Shown here piece by piece: positions 16,284-23,198 of a stretch of DNA of 34,429 nucleotides (its first letter is position 1; every line of letters starts with the position of its first letter). A model generated the notes under the pieces. The model was given only the letters and a program-made list of their open reading frames with translations, was not told the origin of the DNA and did not search any database. This DNA is from an uncultured Rhodospirillales bacterium (lineage in GTDB: Bacteria > Pseudomonadota > Alphaproteobacteria > Reyranellales > Reyranellaceae), in NCBI GenBank assembly GCA_945957125.1, contig CAMFJT010000029.1:1-34429 (forward strand). The letters run 5' to 3'. Position numbers and translations under genes: made by a program.

Positions 16284-16357
16284 GCTCTTGCCGGGCCGCG
16301 GGCGTCCCGCCCGCTCATGATTCCGAGCGGGCGGGATGCCCGCGCTCCGGCAAGAGC
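16284..16357. repeat. 74-bp palindrome filling the soxZ-soxB gap (element B)
   Basis: The outer arms GCTCTTGCCGG (16284-16294) and CCGGCAAGAGC (16347-16357) are perfectly complementary. The inner 19-base arms, 16298-16316 and 16325-16343, pair with one mismatch around an 8-base loop. Together they occupy all but 8 bases of the soxZ-soxB intergenic space and abut the soxB ATG. It is related to the other GGAGCGCGG-type palindromes in the window. It could act as an mRNA stabiliser or attenuator within the sox transcript. Confidence 0.88.
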
Positions 16358-16365
16358 TCCGATGA

Positions 16366-16695
16366 TCATGAAACCTCGATCTTGCTCTCGGCGGTCCAGC
16401 TCTGCTTGTTGTCGTCGGTCCAGGTGAACTTGAGCGTGCCGCTTTCCTCGACCTTGACGAAAAAGGAGAGATAGGGATTCGCCGCGACGGCGGGCTCGAG
16501 CTTCGCATTGAGCACGGGCTTGCCGTTGAACGTCACGGCGAGCGCGTTGACGATCAGCCGCGGCACGAGCTTGCCGTCGGCGTCCTTGCGCAGGCCGGTC
16601 TCCATCGGATGCGTGATCAGCGTCTTGACCTCGACCAGCTCACCCTTCTTGGCGGTGGTCGGCACGCGCAGGCGCGGCTTGATGTCGTCAGCCAT
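16366..16695 (-). CDS. soxZ: sulfur-carrier complex subunit SoxZ
   Basis: A 109-residue SoxZ, partner of SoxY in the periplasmic sulfur carrier. It shows the family pattern 'KPRLRVPTTAKKGELVEVKTLITHPMETGLRKD' and the C-terminal immunoglobulin-like strands 'GTLKFTWTDDNKQSW'. There is no signal peptide, as expected, because SoxZ is exported bound to Tat-targeted SoxY. A strong AGGAGG Shine-Dalgarno precedes the ATG at 16695. It follows soxY by 10 bases. Confidence 0.96.
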   Translation of the reverse strand: MADDIKPRLRVPTTAKKGELVEVKTLITHPMETGLRKDADGKLVPRLIVNALAVTFNGKPVLNAKLEPAVAANPYLSFFVKVEESGTLKFTWTDDNKQSWTAESKIEVS

Positions 16696-16705
16696 GTCTT
16701 CCTCC

Positions 16706-17146
16706 TCAGCCGCCGCAGCCGCCGATGGTGACCTTCACCTCGCGGCTCGCCGTGTAGAGCGTGCCGTCGTTCATCTCGGCCACCGCGACCAGCTTCTGCG
16801 TCTGCTGCAGCCGGACCCGCAGCGCCACCTCGGCCTTGCCCGCGAGCGGCGTGAATTCGTAGACGGCGACACCCGGATTGGGATTGCCGTCGGCGGCGAC
16901 GTAGAGCGCCTTCACGTAGGACTTTTCGCTCATCTCGCTCTCGACGCTGACCGTCAGCGGCACGGCATTGCCGTTCTCCGCGATCTCGGGCGCCTTCAGG
17001 CTCACCTTGCCGTCCTTCGGCGTGCCCTTGGCCATCGCGGCGATCCAGTCCCGCGCCTGGTCGGGCGTGGCAAAGGCATTGCGGGCAAGCAGCGCGCCCG
17101 CCAAAGCCCCCAGCGCGGTCCGTCGTGTCAGTCTCGAAGCAACCAT
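16706..17146 (-). CDS. soxY: sulfur-carrier protein SoxY
   Basis: A 146-residue SoxY with a twin-arginine signal (LTRRTALGALAGALLARNAFA) and the diagnostic C-terminal swinging arm GGCGG, with Cys at 144. This cysteine carries the thiosulfate-derived sulfur through the Sox cycle. A GGGGAT Shine-Dalgarno precedes the ATG at 17146. That ATG begins 10 bases before the stop of the upstream soxXA gene is cleared on the minus strand, so the genes are closely coupled. Confidence 0.96.
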   Translation of the reverse strand: MVASRLTRRTALGALAGALLARNAFATPDQARDWIAAMAKGTPKDGKVSLKAPEIAENGNAVPLTVSVESEMSEKSYVKALYVAADGNPNPGVAVYEFTPLAGKAEVALRVRLQQTQKLVAVAEMNDGTLYTASREVKVTIGGCGG

Positions 17147-17155
17147 CTGGATCCC

Positions 17156-18352
17156 CTAATGCCGGATGTTCGGCGCGGTGAGCTTCAGCCCCTCGTTCAT
17201 CTTGCGCAAATAGAGCTCCAGCTCGCCATATTCAACGGCGTCGGGCGGCAGCTCGTTGGCGCGCACCTGCACGTTGCACCATTCGAAGCGCTTGCGGATG
17301 TCCCACACCTCGTTGCGGCTGGTGCGCCACAGCGGGAAATGGTCGAACTGCCCCTTGGGCTCGCCCAGCCACTGGCCGCGAATCCATTTGTTCGCCGCCT
17401 GGCCATGGCAATCCACGCAGGCGAAGTCGAACTGGCCGACCTTGAGCTCGGCGAGCTTCACGCCACGGTCATAGGCGGCCTTCGCCTCGGGTGAGGAAAG
17501 ATCGACCTTGATCGCCTCGCCATTGGCCAGGCTGTGCAGATAGACCGACATGTCGGTGTTCTCGCGCGACTGCATCAGCCAGTCCTTGCCGGCGACCGCC
17601 TTGGCATGGCGGGCGATGAACTCCTCCGCGCCGAGAACCTTGTTCAGGCGGGGCTCCCATTTGGGCATCTCGACCGCCCAGCGCTTGAAGCTGGCCTGCG
17701 GCGTGGCATGGCACGACGCACAGGATTGCTTGAACAGCGCCGCCCCTGCCTCGATCCTCTCGGCGGCGGGATTGACGAAGGGGTCGAGCGCGTCACGGTC
17801 TTCGACCGGAGTGGGCCTCTTCTCGGGGTCGTCGAGCGCATTGGCGAACTTGGCCGGCGTCTTCAATGTCTTCAGGAAGGCGACGATGTCGCGGATCTCG
17901 GGCTCGGTGTAGAAGCCGTGCTTGCCCCATGGCGGCATGACCGACTTCGGATTGTACACCCGCGCATCGAAGACGTAGTTGAACAGCCATTGGTCGGTGC
18001 GGCCGGCATTGCCGATCTCCGACAGGTCCGGCCCGACATTGCCCGGCGTCTCCAGCGTCTTCGGTCCCATGACATGGCAGGCCAGGCACCCGCCGCCGCG
18101 GTTGCGATCGAAGGCGAGCTGCTGGCCTCTGGCCGGATCGCCGGTCACCGCACCGACCGCGATCTCGCTGCCGCTGGGCGGCGTCGCCGTGGGATTGGCC
18201 AGCGTGTTGTACTTGTCCCAGTTGGTTTTGTTCCAGCCGGGATAACGCTGCCACGGCGAGGGCGCGGCCGAGCCCTCCAGCGACAGCGGCGCCTGCGCCA
18301 GAGCCGGAGCCGCGGAGAGCACGAGGGCAATAAAGGGAGCGAGCAGGCGCAC
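17156..18352 (-). CDS. soxXA: SoxX-SoxA fusion, triheme c-type cytochrome
   Basis: One 398-residue chain holds two normally separate subunits. After a Sec signal peptide (cleavage near 20) comes a SoxX-like domain with haem motif CLACH (89-93), 'GNVGPDLSEIG' and a distal-ligand region 'SVMPPWG' (Met 139). From about 195 it is SoxA: haem motifs CASCH (211-215) and CVDCH (312-316), 'FPLWRTSRNEVWDIRKRFEWCN' with the conserved active-site Cys near 359, and 'ELELYLRKMNEGL'. SoxXA oxidatively joins thiosulfate to the SoxY cysteine. The start is a GTG at 18352 sharing one base with the upstream cytochrome's TAG. No separate soxX exists in the window. Confidence 0.9.
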   Translation of the reverse strand: MRLLAPFIALVLSAAPALAQAPLSLEGSAAPSPWQRYPGWNKTNWDKYNTLANPTATPPSGSEIAVGAVTGDPARGQQLAFDRNRGGGCLACHVMGPKTLETPGNVGPDLSEIGNAGRTDQWLFNYVFDARVYNPKSVMPPWGKHGFYTEPEIRDIVAFLKTLKTPAKFANALDDPEKRPTPVEDRDALDPFVNPAAERIEAGAALFKQSCASCHATPQASFKRWAVEMPKWEPRLNKVLGAEEFIARHAKAVAGKDWLMQSRENTDMSVYLHSLANGEAIKVDLSSPEAKAAYDRGVKLAELKVGQFDFACVDCHGQAANKWIRGQWLGEPKGQFDHFPLWRTSRNEVWDIRKRFEWCNVQVRANELPPDAVEYGELELYLRKMNEGLKLTAPNIRH

Positions 18353-18735
18353 TATCGTGTCGCCTTGGCGAGGAAAGCGATCAGGTCCGCCTGCTGGGCC
18401 TCCTGCTTGAGGCCGACAAAGACCATCTTGGTTCCCGGTACGCGGCCCTTGGGATCCTTGAGATACTCGGCGAGGGTCTTCTCGTCCCAGACGATACCGG
18501 AGCCCTTCATCGCATCCGAGAAGGAGAAGCCTTGCGCGGTGCCGGCCTTGCGGCCGATCACGCCATGCAGGTTCGGCCCGACGGGGCTGGCGCCGTCCTT
18601 ATCCACGGTGTGGCAGGACTTGCATTGCTGGTTGAACAACCGCTCGCCGCGGGCCTCGTTGCCGCTCTGCGCTCCTGCAACCCCGGCACTCACGAAGGCA
18701 AGCACGAAAGGCAGTGCGAACGATGTCTTTTTCAT
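18352..18735 (-). CDS. secreted monohaem class I cytochrome c
   Basis: A 127-residue cytochrome c with a Sec signal peptide (cleavage near AGA-Q, 22-23), haem motif CKSCH (38-42), 'VGPNLHGVIGRKAG' and axial Met near 104 in GTKMVFVG. It resembles mitochondrial-type c or c2/c550 proteins, which is distinct from SoxX. As first gene of the sox operon it is likely the electron acceptor of SoxXA, passing electrons to a terminal oxidase. GGGAAGA lies about 7 bases before the ATG at 18735. Divergent from the hydrolase gene; the 72 bp between them should hold the operon promoter. Confidence 0.92.
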   Translation of the reverse strand: MKKTSFALPFVLAFVSAGVAGAQSGNEARGERLFNQQCKSCHTVDKDGASPVGPNLHGVIGRKAGTAQGFSFSDAMKGSGIVWDEKTLAEYLKDPKGRVPGTKMVFVGLKQEAQQADLIAFLAKATR

Positions 18736-18807
18736 GATCGTCTTCCCACTCTGTGAGTCTGGAGATTGCTGACGTTTCGCCGCGATTCAAGTGATAGATT
18801 ATCGGGC

Positions 18808-19650
18808 ATGCGCAAGCGCCTTTGCCTCGCCCTCCTGCTCCTGGCTGCCGCGAGCGGCATGGCGCATGCCGAAGCCGTCCAGATCAAGCCCGGCCTGTTG
18901 CGGCTCAACGGGAACCTCGACGTCCCGCCGGGCAAGACCGTAGCCGACGGGATCGTGCTGATCGTGCACGGCACCCTCTCGTGGCACGGCCAGGAGACGA
19001 TCGCGGCGCTGCAGAAGAACCTCGAGGCACGCGGCGTCGGCTCGCTGGCCATCACCCTGTCCCTGGGCATCGACGACCGGCAAGGCACGCGCCGTTGCGA
19101 CGTAATGCATGACTACGCTGTGGCCGGGGCAAAGCGAGAGGTCGGCCTGTGGATCGACTGGCTGGCCGGCAAAGGCGCCCGCACGGTCGACCTGCTCGGG
19201 TTCTCGCGCGGCGGCGCGCAAGTGGCGACGTTCGCGCCCGAACTGGCGCGAGCGCGTCGTGTGGTGCTGCTCGCGCCTGCCTTCGCATCCGCGGGCGAGC
19301 AGGCCCAGAGCTACCAGCGCGCCTTCGGCCACGCCCTCGCCCCCGAGATCGCCGAGGCCCGCAAAAATCCGTTGCAGCAGCGCACCGCCGATTTCCTGGG
19401 CTGTCAGCAGGCGCCCGTGCTGAACGCGACCTTCCTCGACGGCTACGCCGATCTTCCGCCGAGCCTGGCGGCGAAGACCGGCCATCCGACGCTTGTCGTC
19501 ATTGCCGGCAAGGACGAGGTCGTGCCCGACCTCGCCGCCAAGCTGCCGTCCGACGTGAAGCCGGTGGTGATCGAGGGCGCGACCCATTTCTTCCTCGACC
19601 TCTACGGCGAGGAAGCCGCCGACGCGATCGCCAGGTTCCTGAAGGAATAG
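18808..19650 (+). CDS. secreted alpha/beta hydrolase
   Basis: A 280-residue periplasmic alpha/beta hydrolase. MRKRLCLALLLLAAASGMAHA is a Sec signal (start ATG at 18808; the frame is open upstream to 18766, but that would bury the signal). 'IVLIVHGTLS' gives the oxyanion region, GFSRGG the nucleophile Ser (near 133), GKDEVVPD the acid and GATHFF the His. Two cysteine-containing segments (RRCDVMHDY and FLGCQQAP) could form a disulfide. It lies back to back with the sox operon; similar hydrolases are sometimes sox-linked, but a role in sulfur oxidation is not shown. Confidence 0.87.
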   Translation: MRKRLCLALLLLAAASGMAHAEAVQIKPGLLRLNGNLDVPPGKTVADGIVLIVHGTLSWHGQETIAALQKNLEARGVGSLAITLSLGIDDRQGTRRCDVMHDYAVAGAKREVGLWIDWLAGKGARTVDLLGFSRGGAQVATFAPELARARRVVLLAPAFASAGEQAQSYQRAFGHALAPEIAEARKNPLQQRTADFLGCQQAPVLNATFLDGYADLPPSLAAKTGHPTLVVIAGKDEVVPDLAAKLPSDVKPVVIEGATHFFLDLYGEEAADAIARFLKE

Positions 19651-19771
19651 CGGGTCATCAGATCGCGCTACTCTTGCAATCGGTCCGGCCCTCGATCCTC
19701 TGGCTCGAAATTGAAAGGACGGCCGGAAGACCGCGTGTCTAAGATGCAGCGCAACCGTGGAGGCCGGAGAG

Positions 19772-20155
19772 ATGCAGCGCAAACTGTTGACGATGGTGAT
19801 TGCCGCAGCCACCGCGAGCGGCTGCACGACGGGCCCCGACGTTCAACAGGGCCCCGGGCCCGTCATCTGGAGCGCCTCGTTCAACGCCCAGTTCGACGCG
19901 ATGGCGAATTGTCTCGCTCGTCTCTATACCCCCGAATACACCGCCGTGCCTCAGATCAATCAGCGCGAGCAACGCGCCAACGTGGTCCTGACATTCCCGC
20001 AAGGCTCGGCCGTCATGGGAGAGTTCCAGATCCGTCAAACCAACGCGAGCACGTCCGAGATTTCATGGCGCACCATTGGCGGCACGCCCCAACGCCCGGG
20101 ATCCAGCCGCCAAGCGCGCGAACGCGTCGAACGTTGCGAGCGCGGCGGCTCCTAA
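19772..20155 (+). CDS. hypothetical lipoprotein
   Basis: A 127-residue protein with a lipoprotein signal: MQRKLLTMVIAAATASGC, with lipidated Cys at 18. The mature part has no family I recognise; it holds 'MANCLARLYTPEY' and 'GSAVMGEFQIRQT', and ends in an Arg-rich stretch 'RQARERVERCERGGS'. GGAGAG lies just before the ATG at 19772. The 12-base string GATGCAGCGCAA occurs both at the start and 28 bases upstream, so a tandem duplication may have created an alternative upstream initiation signal. Confidence 0.7.
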   Translation: MQRKLLTMVIAAATASGCTTGPDVQQGPGPVIWSASFNAQFDAMANCLARLYTPEYTAVPQINQREQRANVVLTFPQGSAVMGEFQIRQTNASTSEISWRTIGGTPQRPGSSRQARERVERCERGGS

Positions 20156-20271
20156 CGCCCGGCAAGCCGGGGAGACTGTAGATGACTTGTGCTGAAGATG
20201 CTGGGCGGCGACCCTCCCGATATTCCAAGCGCGTCGGCTCCCTCGTGTTGAAGCCGAGACGTCGTCACCCG

Positions 20272-20356
20272 CCGTCCTGAGCGGAGCGAAGGACCTCATG
20301 CCAATCCCCCGGTCCGTGTCTGATCGTTCGGTGAGGTCCTTGCTCAGGACGACGGC
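20272..20356. repeat. imperfect inverted repeat with dispersed 19-base module
   Basis: The left arm from 20272 contains CCTGAGCGGAGCGAAGGAC (20276-20294), identical to the inverted module at 12610-12628. It continues CTCA, and pairs imperfectly with TGAGGTCCTTGCTCAGGAC at 20332-20350 and its following GACGGC. This forms a long stem-loop between the lipoprotein and the Bug receptor. The remaining gap (20156-20434) shows no gene. Confidence 0.7.
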
Positions 20357-20434
20357 AATTGAAGTGGAAAGGATTGCGCGCCCCTGCGATCCGAGACACG
20401 GCCGCATGCTCTTCGAAGGGCACGCTCCGGTGAT

Positions 20435-21406
20435 TCAGTCGGCCTTGATGCCCTGTTCCTTGATCAGCGTCGTCCAGACCTTCTCCTCCTCGAGATAGAA
20501 GGTCCTGAACTCCTCCGGACTCGAACTCCTGATCTCGACGCCCTGGAGCTTGAAGCGCTCGACGACCTCGGGATCGGCGGCGACCTTGGCGATGGCGGCC
20601 TGCAGCTTGTCGACGATCGGCTTGGGCGTGCCGGCCGGCACTACCATGCCCTGCCAGAAGATCGCCTGGAACCCCGGCAGGTTCGCCGCCTCGGCGACGG
20701 TCGGGATGTCGGGAAAGGCGGGCGACCGCGTCAAGCTCGAGATCGCCATGGCGCGTGTCTTGCCGGAGGCGAGGAACGGCTTGGCCTCGAGCGAGGCGGA
20801 GAACATCATCTGCGCATTGCCGGAGGCTACGTCCTGGCCGCCCTGCGCGCCGCCGCGATAGGGCACGTGCGTGATCTTGAGGCCGGTGCGCGCCTTGAAC
20901 AGCTCCGCCGCCATGTGGTTGGTCGCGCCGACGCCCGAGCTCGCGATGTTGAACTTGCCGGGGTTGGCCTTCACGTAGTCGATCAGCTCGAGCATGGTCT
21001 TCGGCGGGAAGTCGGCCGTGACGTGAAGGATGAACGGCGTAAACGACATCAGCGACACCAGCTCGAAGCTCTTGTGCGGGTCGTACTGCACGTTGCCCTG
21101 CAGGGTCGGATTGACGACCAACGACGTGCCGCCGGCATAGATCGTGTAGCCGTCGGGCGGCGCCTTGGCGACGAAGTTGGAGGCCACCGTGGTCGCGGCG
21201 CCGGCACGATTGTCGACCACCACCGTCTTGCCGAGGATGCCGGTCATCTTGTCGGCATAGACGCGCGCCACGGCGTCGTTCACCCCGCCCGGCGGATAGG
21301 GCACCACCATGGTGATCGGCTTGGTCGGCCAGTCCGTCTGCGCCGTCGCGGCAAGCGGCAGCAGTGCCGCCGACAAGGCGACGGCGAGGAATGTCGAACG
21401 CTTCAT
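20435..21406 (-). CDS. Bug/TctC-family solute-binding protein
   Basis: A 323-residue periplasmic receptor of the tripartite tricarboxylate (Bug) family. It has a Sec signal ending ATAQ (about 23), then 'WPTKPITMVVPYPPGGVNDAVARVYADKM', 'VVVDNRAGAATTVASNFVAKAPPDGYTIYAGG' and 'VPYRGGAQGGQDVASGNAQMMF'. These receptors bind carboxylates and amides. There is no TctA/TctB pair in the window, the usual state for orphan Bug proteins. GGGAGG precedes the ATG at 21406, and the gene follows the DUF35 gene by 5 bases, so the ligand may be a precursor for the thiolase pair. Confidence 0.94.
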   Translation of the reverse strand: MKRSTFLAVALSAALLPLAATAQTDWPTKPITMVVPYPPGGVNDAVARVYADKMTGILGKTVVVDNRAGAATTVASNFVAKAPPDGYTIYAGGTSLVVNPTLQGNVQYDPHKSFELVSLMSFTPFILHVTADFPPKTMLELIDYVKANPGKFNIASSGVGATNHMAAELFKARTGLKITHVPYRGGAQGGQDVASGNAQMMFSASLEAKPFLASGKTRAMAISSLTRSPAFPDIPTVAEAANLPGFQAIFWQGMVVPAGTPKPIVDKLQAAIAKVAADPEVVERFKLQGVEIRSSSPEEFRTFYLEEEKVWTTLIKEQGIKAD

Positions 21407-21411
21407 TTATT

Positions 21412-21837
21412 TCAGCCCTCCCTGACGAAGAACGGCAGCGTCACGTCCTTGCTGACCGGCTCGAACTGCAACCGCACCTTCTGGCCGAGCGCGAGGCTCG
21501 CCGCATCGACACCGTGCAACGGTGCGTTGACGCGGACGCCGGCATCCATGTCGACCAGCGCCACGATGTACGGCGCCTGCGCCTTGAAGAAGAAGTTGAA
21601 CGGATGATGGCACACCGTCCAGGCGTGGATCGTGCCGCCGAGCGGCGCCTCCTTGAACTCACTCTCCATCGAGAAGCAGTGCGGGCAGACCGGTCGCGGA
21701 TAGTGCCGCACCTTTCCGCACGAGGCGCAGTGCTGGAGCATGAAGCGGCCCTCGCGCAGGCCGTCCCAGTACGGCTGGCTCTCGCGCGTCGGCGTCGGCA
21801 TCGGCCGTTCGGGCAAGGGGGCGGGCGTGGTGCTCAT
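21412..21837 (-). CDS. DUF35 OB-fold/zinc-ribbon acyl-CoA-binding protein
   Basis: A 141-residue DUF35 protein: N-terminal helix 'PYWDGLREGRFMLQHC', a rubredoxin-like zinc ribbon with CASC (37-40) and CPHC (51-54), and a C-terminal OB fold from about 65. DUF35 proteins partner SCP2/lipid-transfer-type thiolases or ChsH2-like hydratases and aid acyl-CoA binding. It overlaps the thiolase stop as ATGA, which supports a complex with that thiolase. Confidence 0.93.
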   Translation of the reverse strand: MSTTPAPLPERPMPTPTRESQPYWDGLREGRFMLQHCASCGKVRHYPRPVCPHCFSMESEFKEAPLGGTIHAWTVCHHPFNFFFKAQAPYIVALVDMDAGVRVNAPLHGVDAASLALGQKVRLQFEPVSKDVTLPFFVREG

Positions 21838-22994
21838 GCTGCTCTCCTCAGGATGGCGAGCGAGCCGTCGCCCATGTCGCCGTAGCCCGTCACGAGCCCG
21901 ACCTCCGCATCCGCGACCTGCGCCTTGCCCGCTTCGCGGCGGAGCTGCCGGGTCAGCTCGATCACGTGGTTGAGGCCGACGACATGCCCCTGGCTCAGCA
22001 GCCCGCCATGGGTGTTGATCGGCAGCGCGCCGCCCAGGCCGATCCGGCCGTCCATGACGAACGGCCCGCCCTCGCCCTCCTTGCAGAAGCCCAGGATCTC
22101 GAGCTGGCGGATCACCGTGAAGGTGAAGCAATCGTAGATCTCCGCGACGTCGATATCCTTCGGACCGACCCCCGCCATGGCGTAGCCGCGCTTGGCGGCC
22201 TTCACCAAGCCGAAGTCGAGCAGGTCCGGACGCTGCGCGATCGAGGCCGGCGATTCGGGATGCCCCTCGGCCACGCCCATGATCGTCACCAGCGGCTTCT
22301 TCAGGTCGCGCGCGCGGTCGGCGGCGCTGATGACGATCGCGGCACCGCCGTCGCTCTCCAGGCTGCAGTCGAACAGCCGGAACGGATCGGAGATCATGCG
22401 CGAGGCGTGATGGTCCTCGACCGTCAGCGGCTTGTTCATGACGACGTTGCCGTTGAGGATCGCATGCCGGCGCGTCGTCACCGCGACCTCGGCGAAATGG
22501 CGCGACGTGGTGCCGTAGAGCTCCATGTGCCGCCGCGCCCCTTGGGCATAGAGCTGCGCCGGCGCGAACATGCCGATCGGCGCCTCGAACTCGGCGGCCA
22601 GGGCGAATTGCGGGAACTGCTGCAGGCGGGTCGACACGCGCGCGCCGGAATAGCCGGTGCGGCCGACCGAGATGAGCACGTTCTTGCAGACTCCGGTTGC
22701 CACGGCCATCGCCGCGCTCTGGATCGCCGCGACGCATGTTGCTCCGCCCATCGGCACGAACAGCGACAAGGTAAGATCGGGCAGCCCGAGATTGGCGACG
22801 AAATCCTCGGCGATGCCGCCGCCGGGGAAATAGGGCACCACGCCGTCGATGTCGCGCGGGCTCAGCCCCGCATCCTCGATCGCCCTGAGGCTCGCCTCGA
22901 GCTGCAGCGCCAGTCCGCTCTTCTGGGTGCCGCGTGTATAGGCCGTCTCACCGATGCCACTGACCGCGGCTTTTTCGCGAAGCGCATGCGCCAT
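21834..22994 (-). CDS. thiolase-family (SCP-x/lipid-transfer-like) protein
   Basis: A 386-residue thiolase-fold protein of the SCP-x/lipid-carrier branch. Seen are 'AAVSGIGETAYTRGT' at the start, a Cys in 'GGATCVAAIQSAAMAV' at the nucleophile position, 'CSLESDGGAAIVIS', 'DVAEIYDCFTFTVIRQLEILGFC' and 'INTHGGLLSQGHVVGLNHVIE' with the active-site His. It probably cleaves or forms a C-C bond in a CoA-bound side chain together with the DUF35 partner. I chose the ATG at 22994 for its strong GGAGGAA; the open frame extends to 23123 through non-conserved residues. Confidence 0.92.
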   Translation of the reverse strand: MAHALREKAAVSGIGETAYTRGTQKSGLALQLEASLRAIEDAGLSPRDIDGVVPYFPGGGIAEDFVANLGLPDLTLSLFVPMGGATCVAAIQSAAMAVATGVCKNVLISVGRTGYSGARVSTRLQQFPQFALAAEFEAPIGMFAPAQLYAQGARRHMELYGTTSRHFAEVAVTTRRHAILNGNVVMNKPLTVEDHHASRMISDPFRLFDCSLESDGGAAIVISAADRARDLKKPLVTIMGVAEGHPESPASIAQRPDLLDFGLVKAAKRGYAMAGVGPKDIDVAEIYDCFTFTVIRQLEILGFCKEGEGGPFVMDGRIGLGGALPINTHGGLLSQGHVVGLNHVIELTRQLRREAGKAQVADAEVGLVTGYGDMGDGSLAILRRAA

Positions 22995-23081
22995 TAGGGT
23001 TCCTCCACCGCGCATGTTGGCGCAAAGGCCGGACAAAGTCTTCCGCCGTCCTGATCTGCCTGGTTGGCCGGTCTGAGTGGA

Positions 23082-23095
23082 CATGCACACGCGCA
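23082..23095 (+). repeat. 14-base module shared with 12588-12601
   Basis: CATGCACACGCGCA matches 12588-12601 exactly, in the same orientation, and lies next to a palindromic element as the other copy does. Confidence 0.7.
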
Positions 23096-23104
23096 CAGAG
23101 TGTC

Positions 23105-23182
23105 TTTTGCCGGGGGGCGCCACTGGAGTGGCGCGCGCCCAGCAGAACTCATCCGGTCAAAAATTCGCAAGCTCAGGATGAC
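23105..23182. repeat. palindromic intergenic element C
   Basis: The centre GCGCCACT (23117-23124), GG, AGTGGCGC (23127-23134) is a perfect 8-bp stem with further GC-rich pairing outside. On the minus strand the order is GTCATCCTGAG, a GAATTTTT block, GCTGGG, the palindrome, then CCCGGCAA. Element A at 12.7 kb has the same order. It ends 16 bases past the stop of the enolase-superfamily gene. Confidence 0.82.
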
Positions 23183-23198
23183 AACGAATACCGCCCCC

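Noticed and set aside
19743-19782. 12-base direct repeat GATGCAGCGCAA as an att site or regulatory repeat
   Set aside because: Only two copies, one of them the start of a gene; a small tandem duplication explains it.
20158-20171. Short stem CCCGGC-AA-GCCGGG after the lipoprotein gene as a terminator
   Set aside because: The loop is only two bases and no T-run follows.
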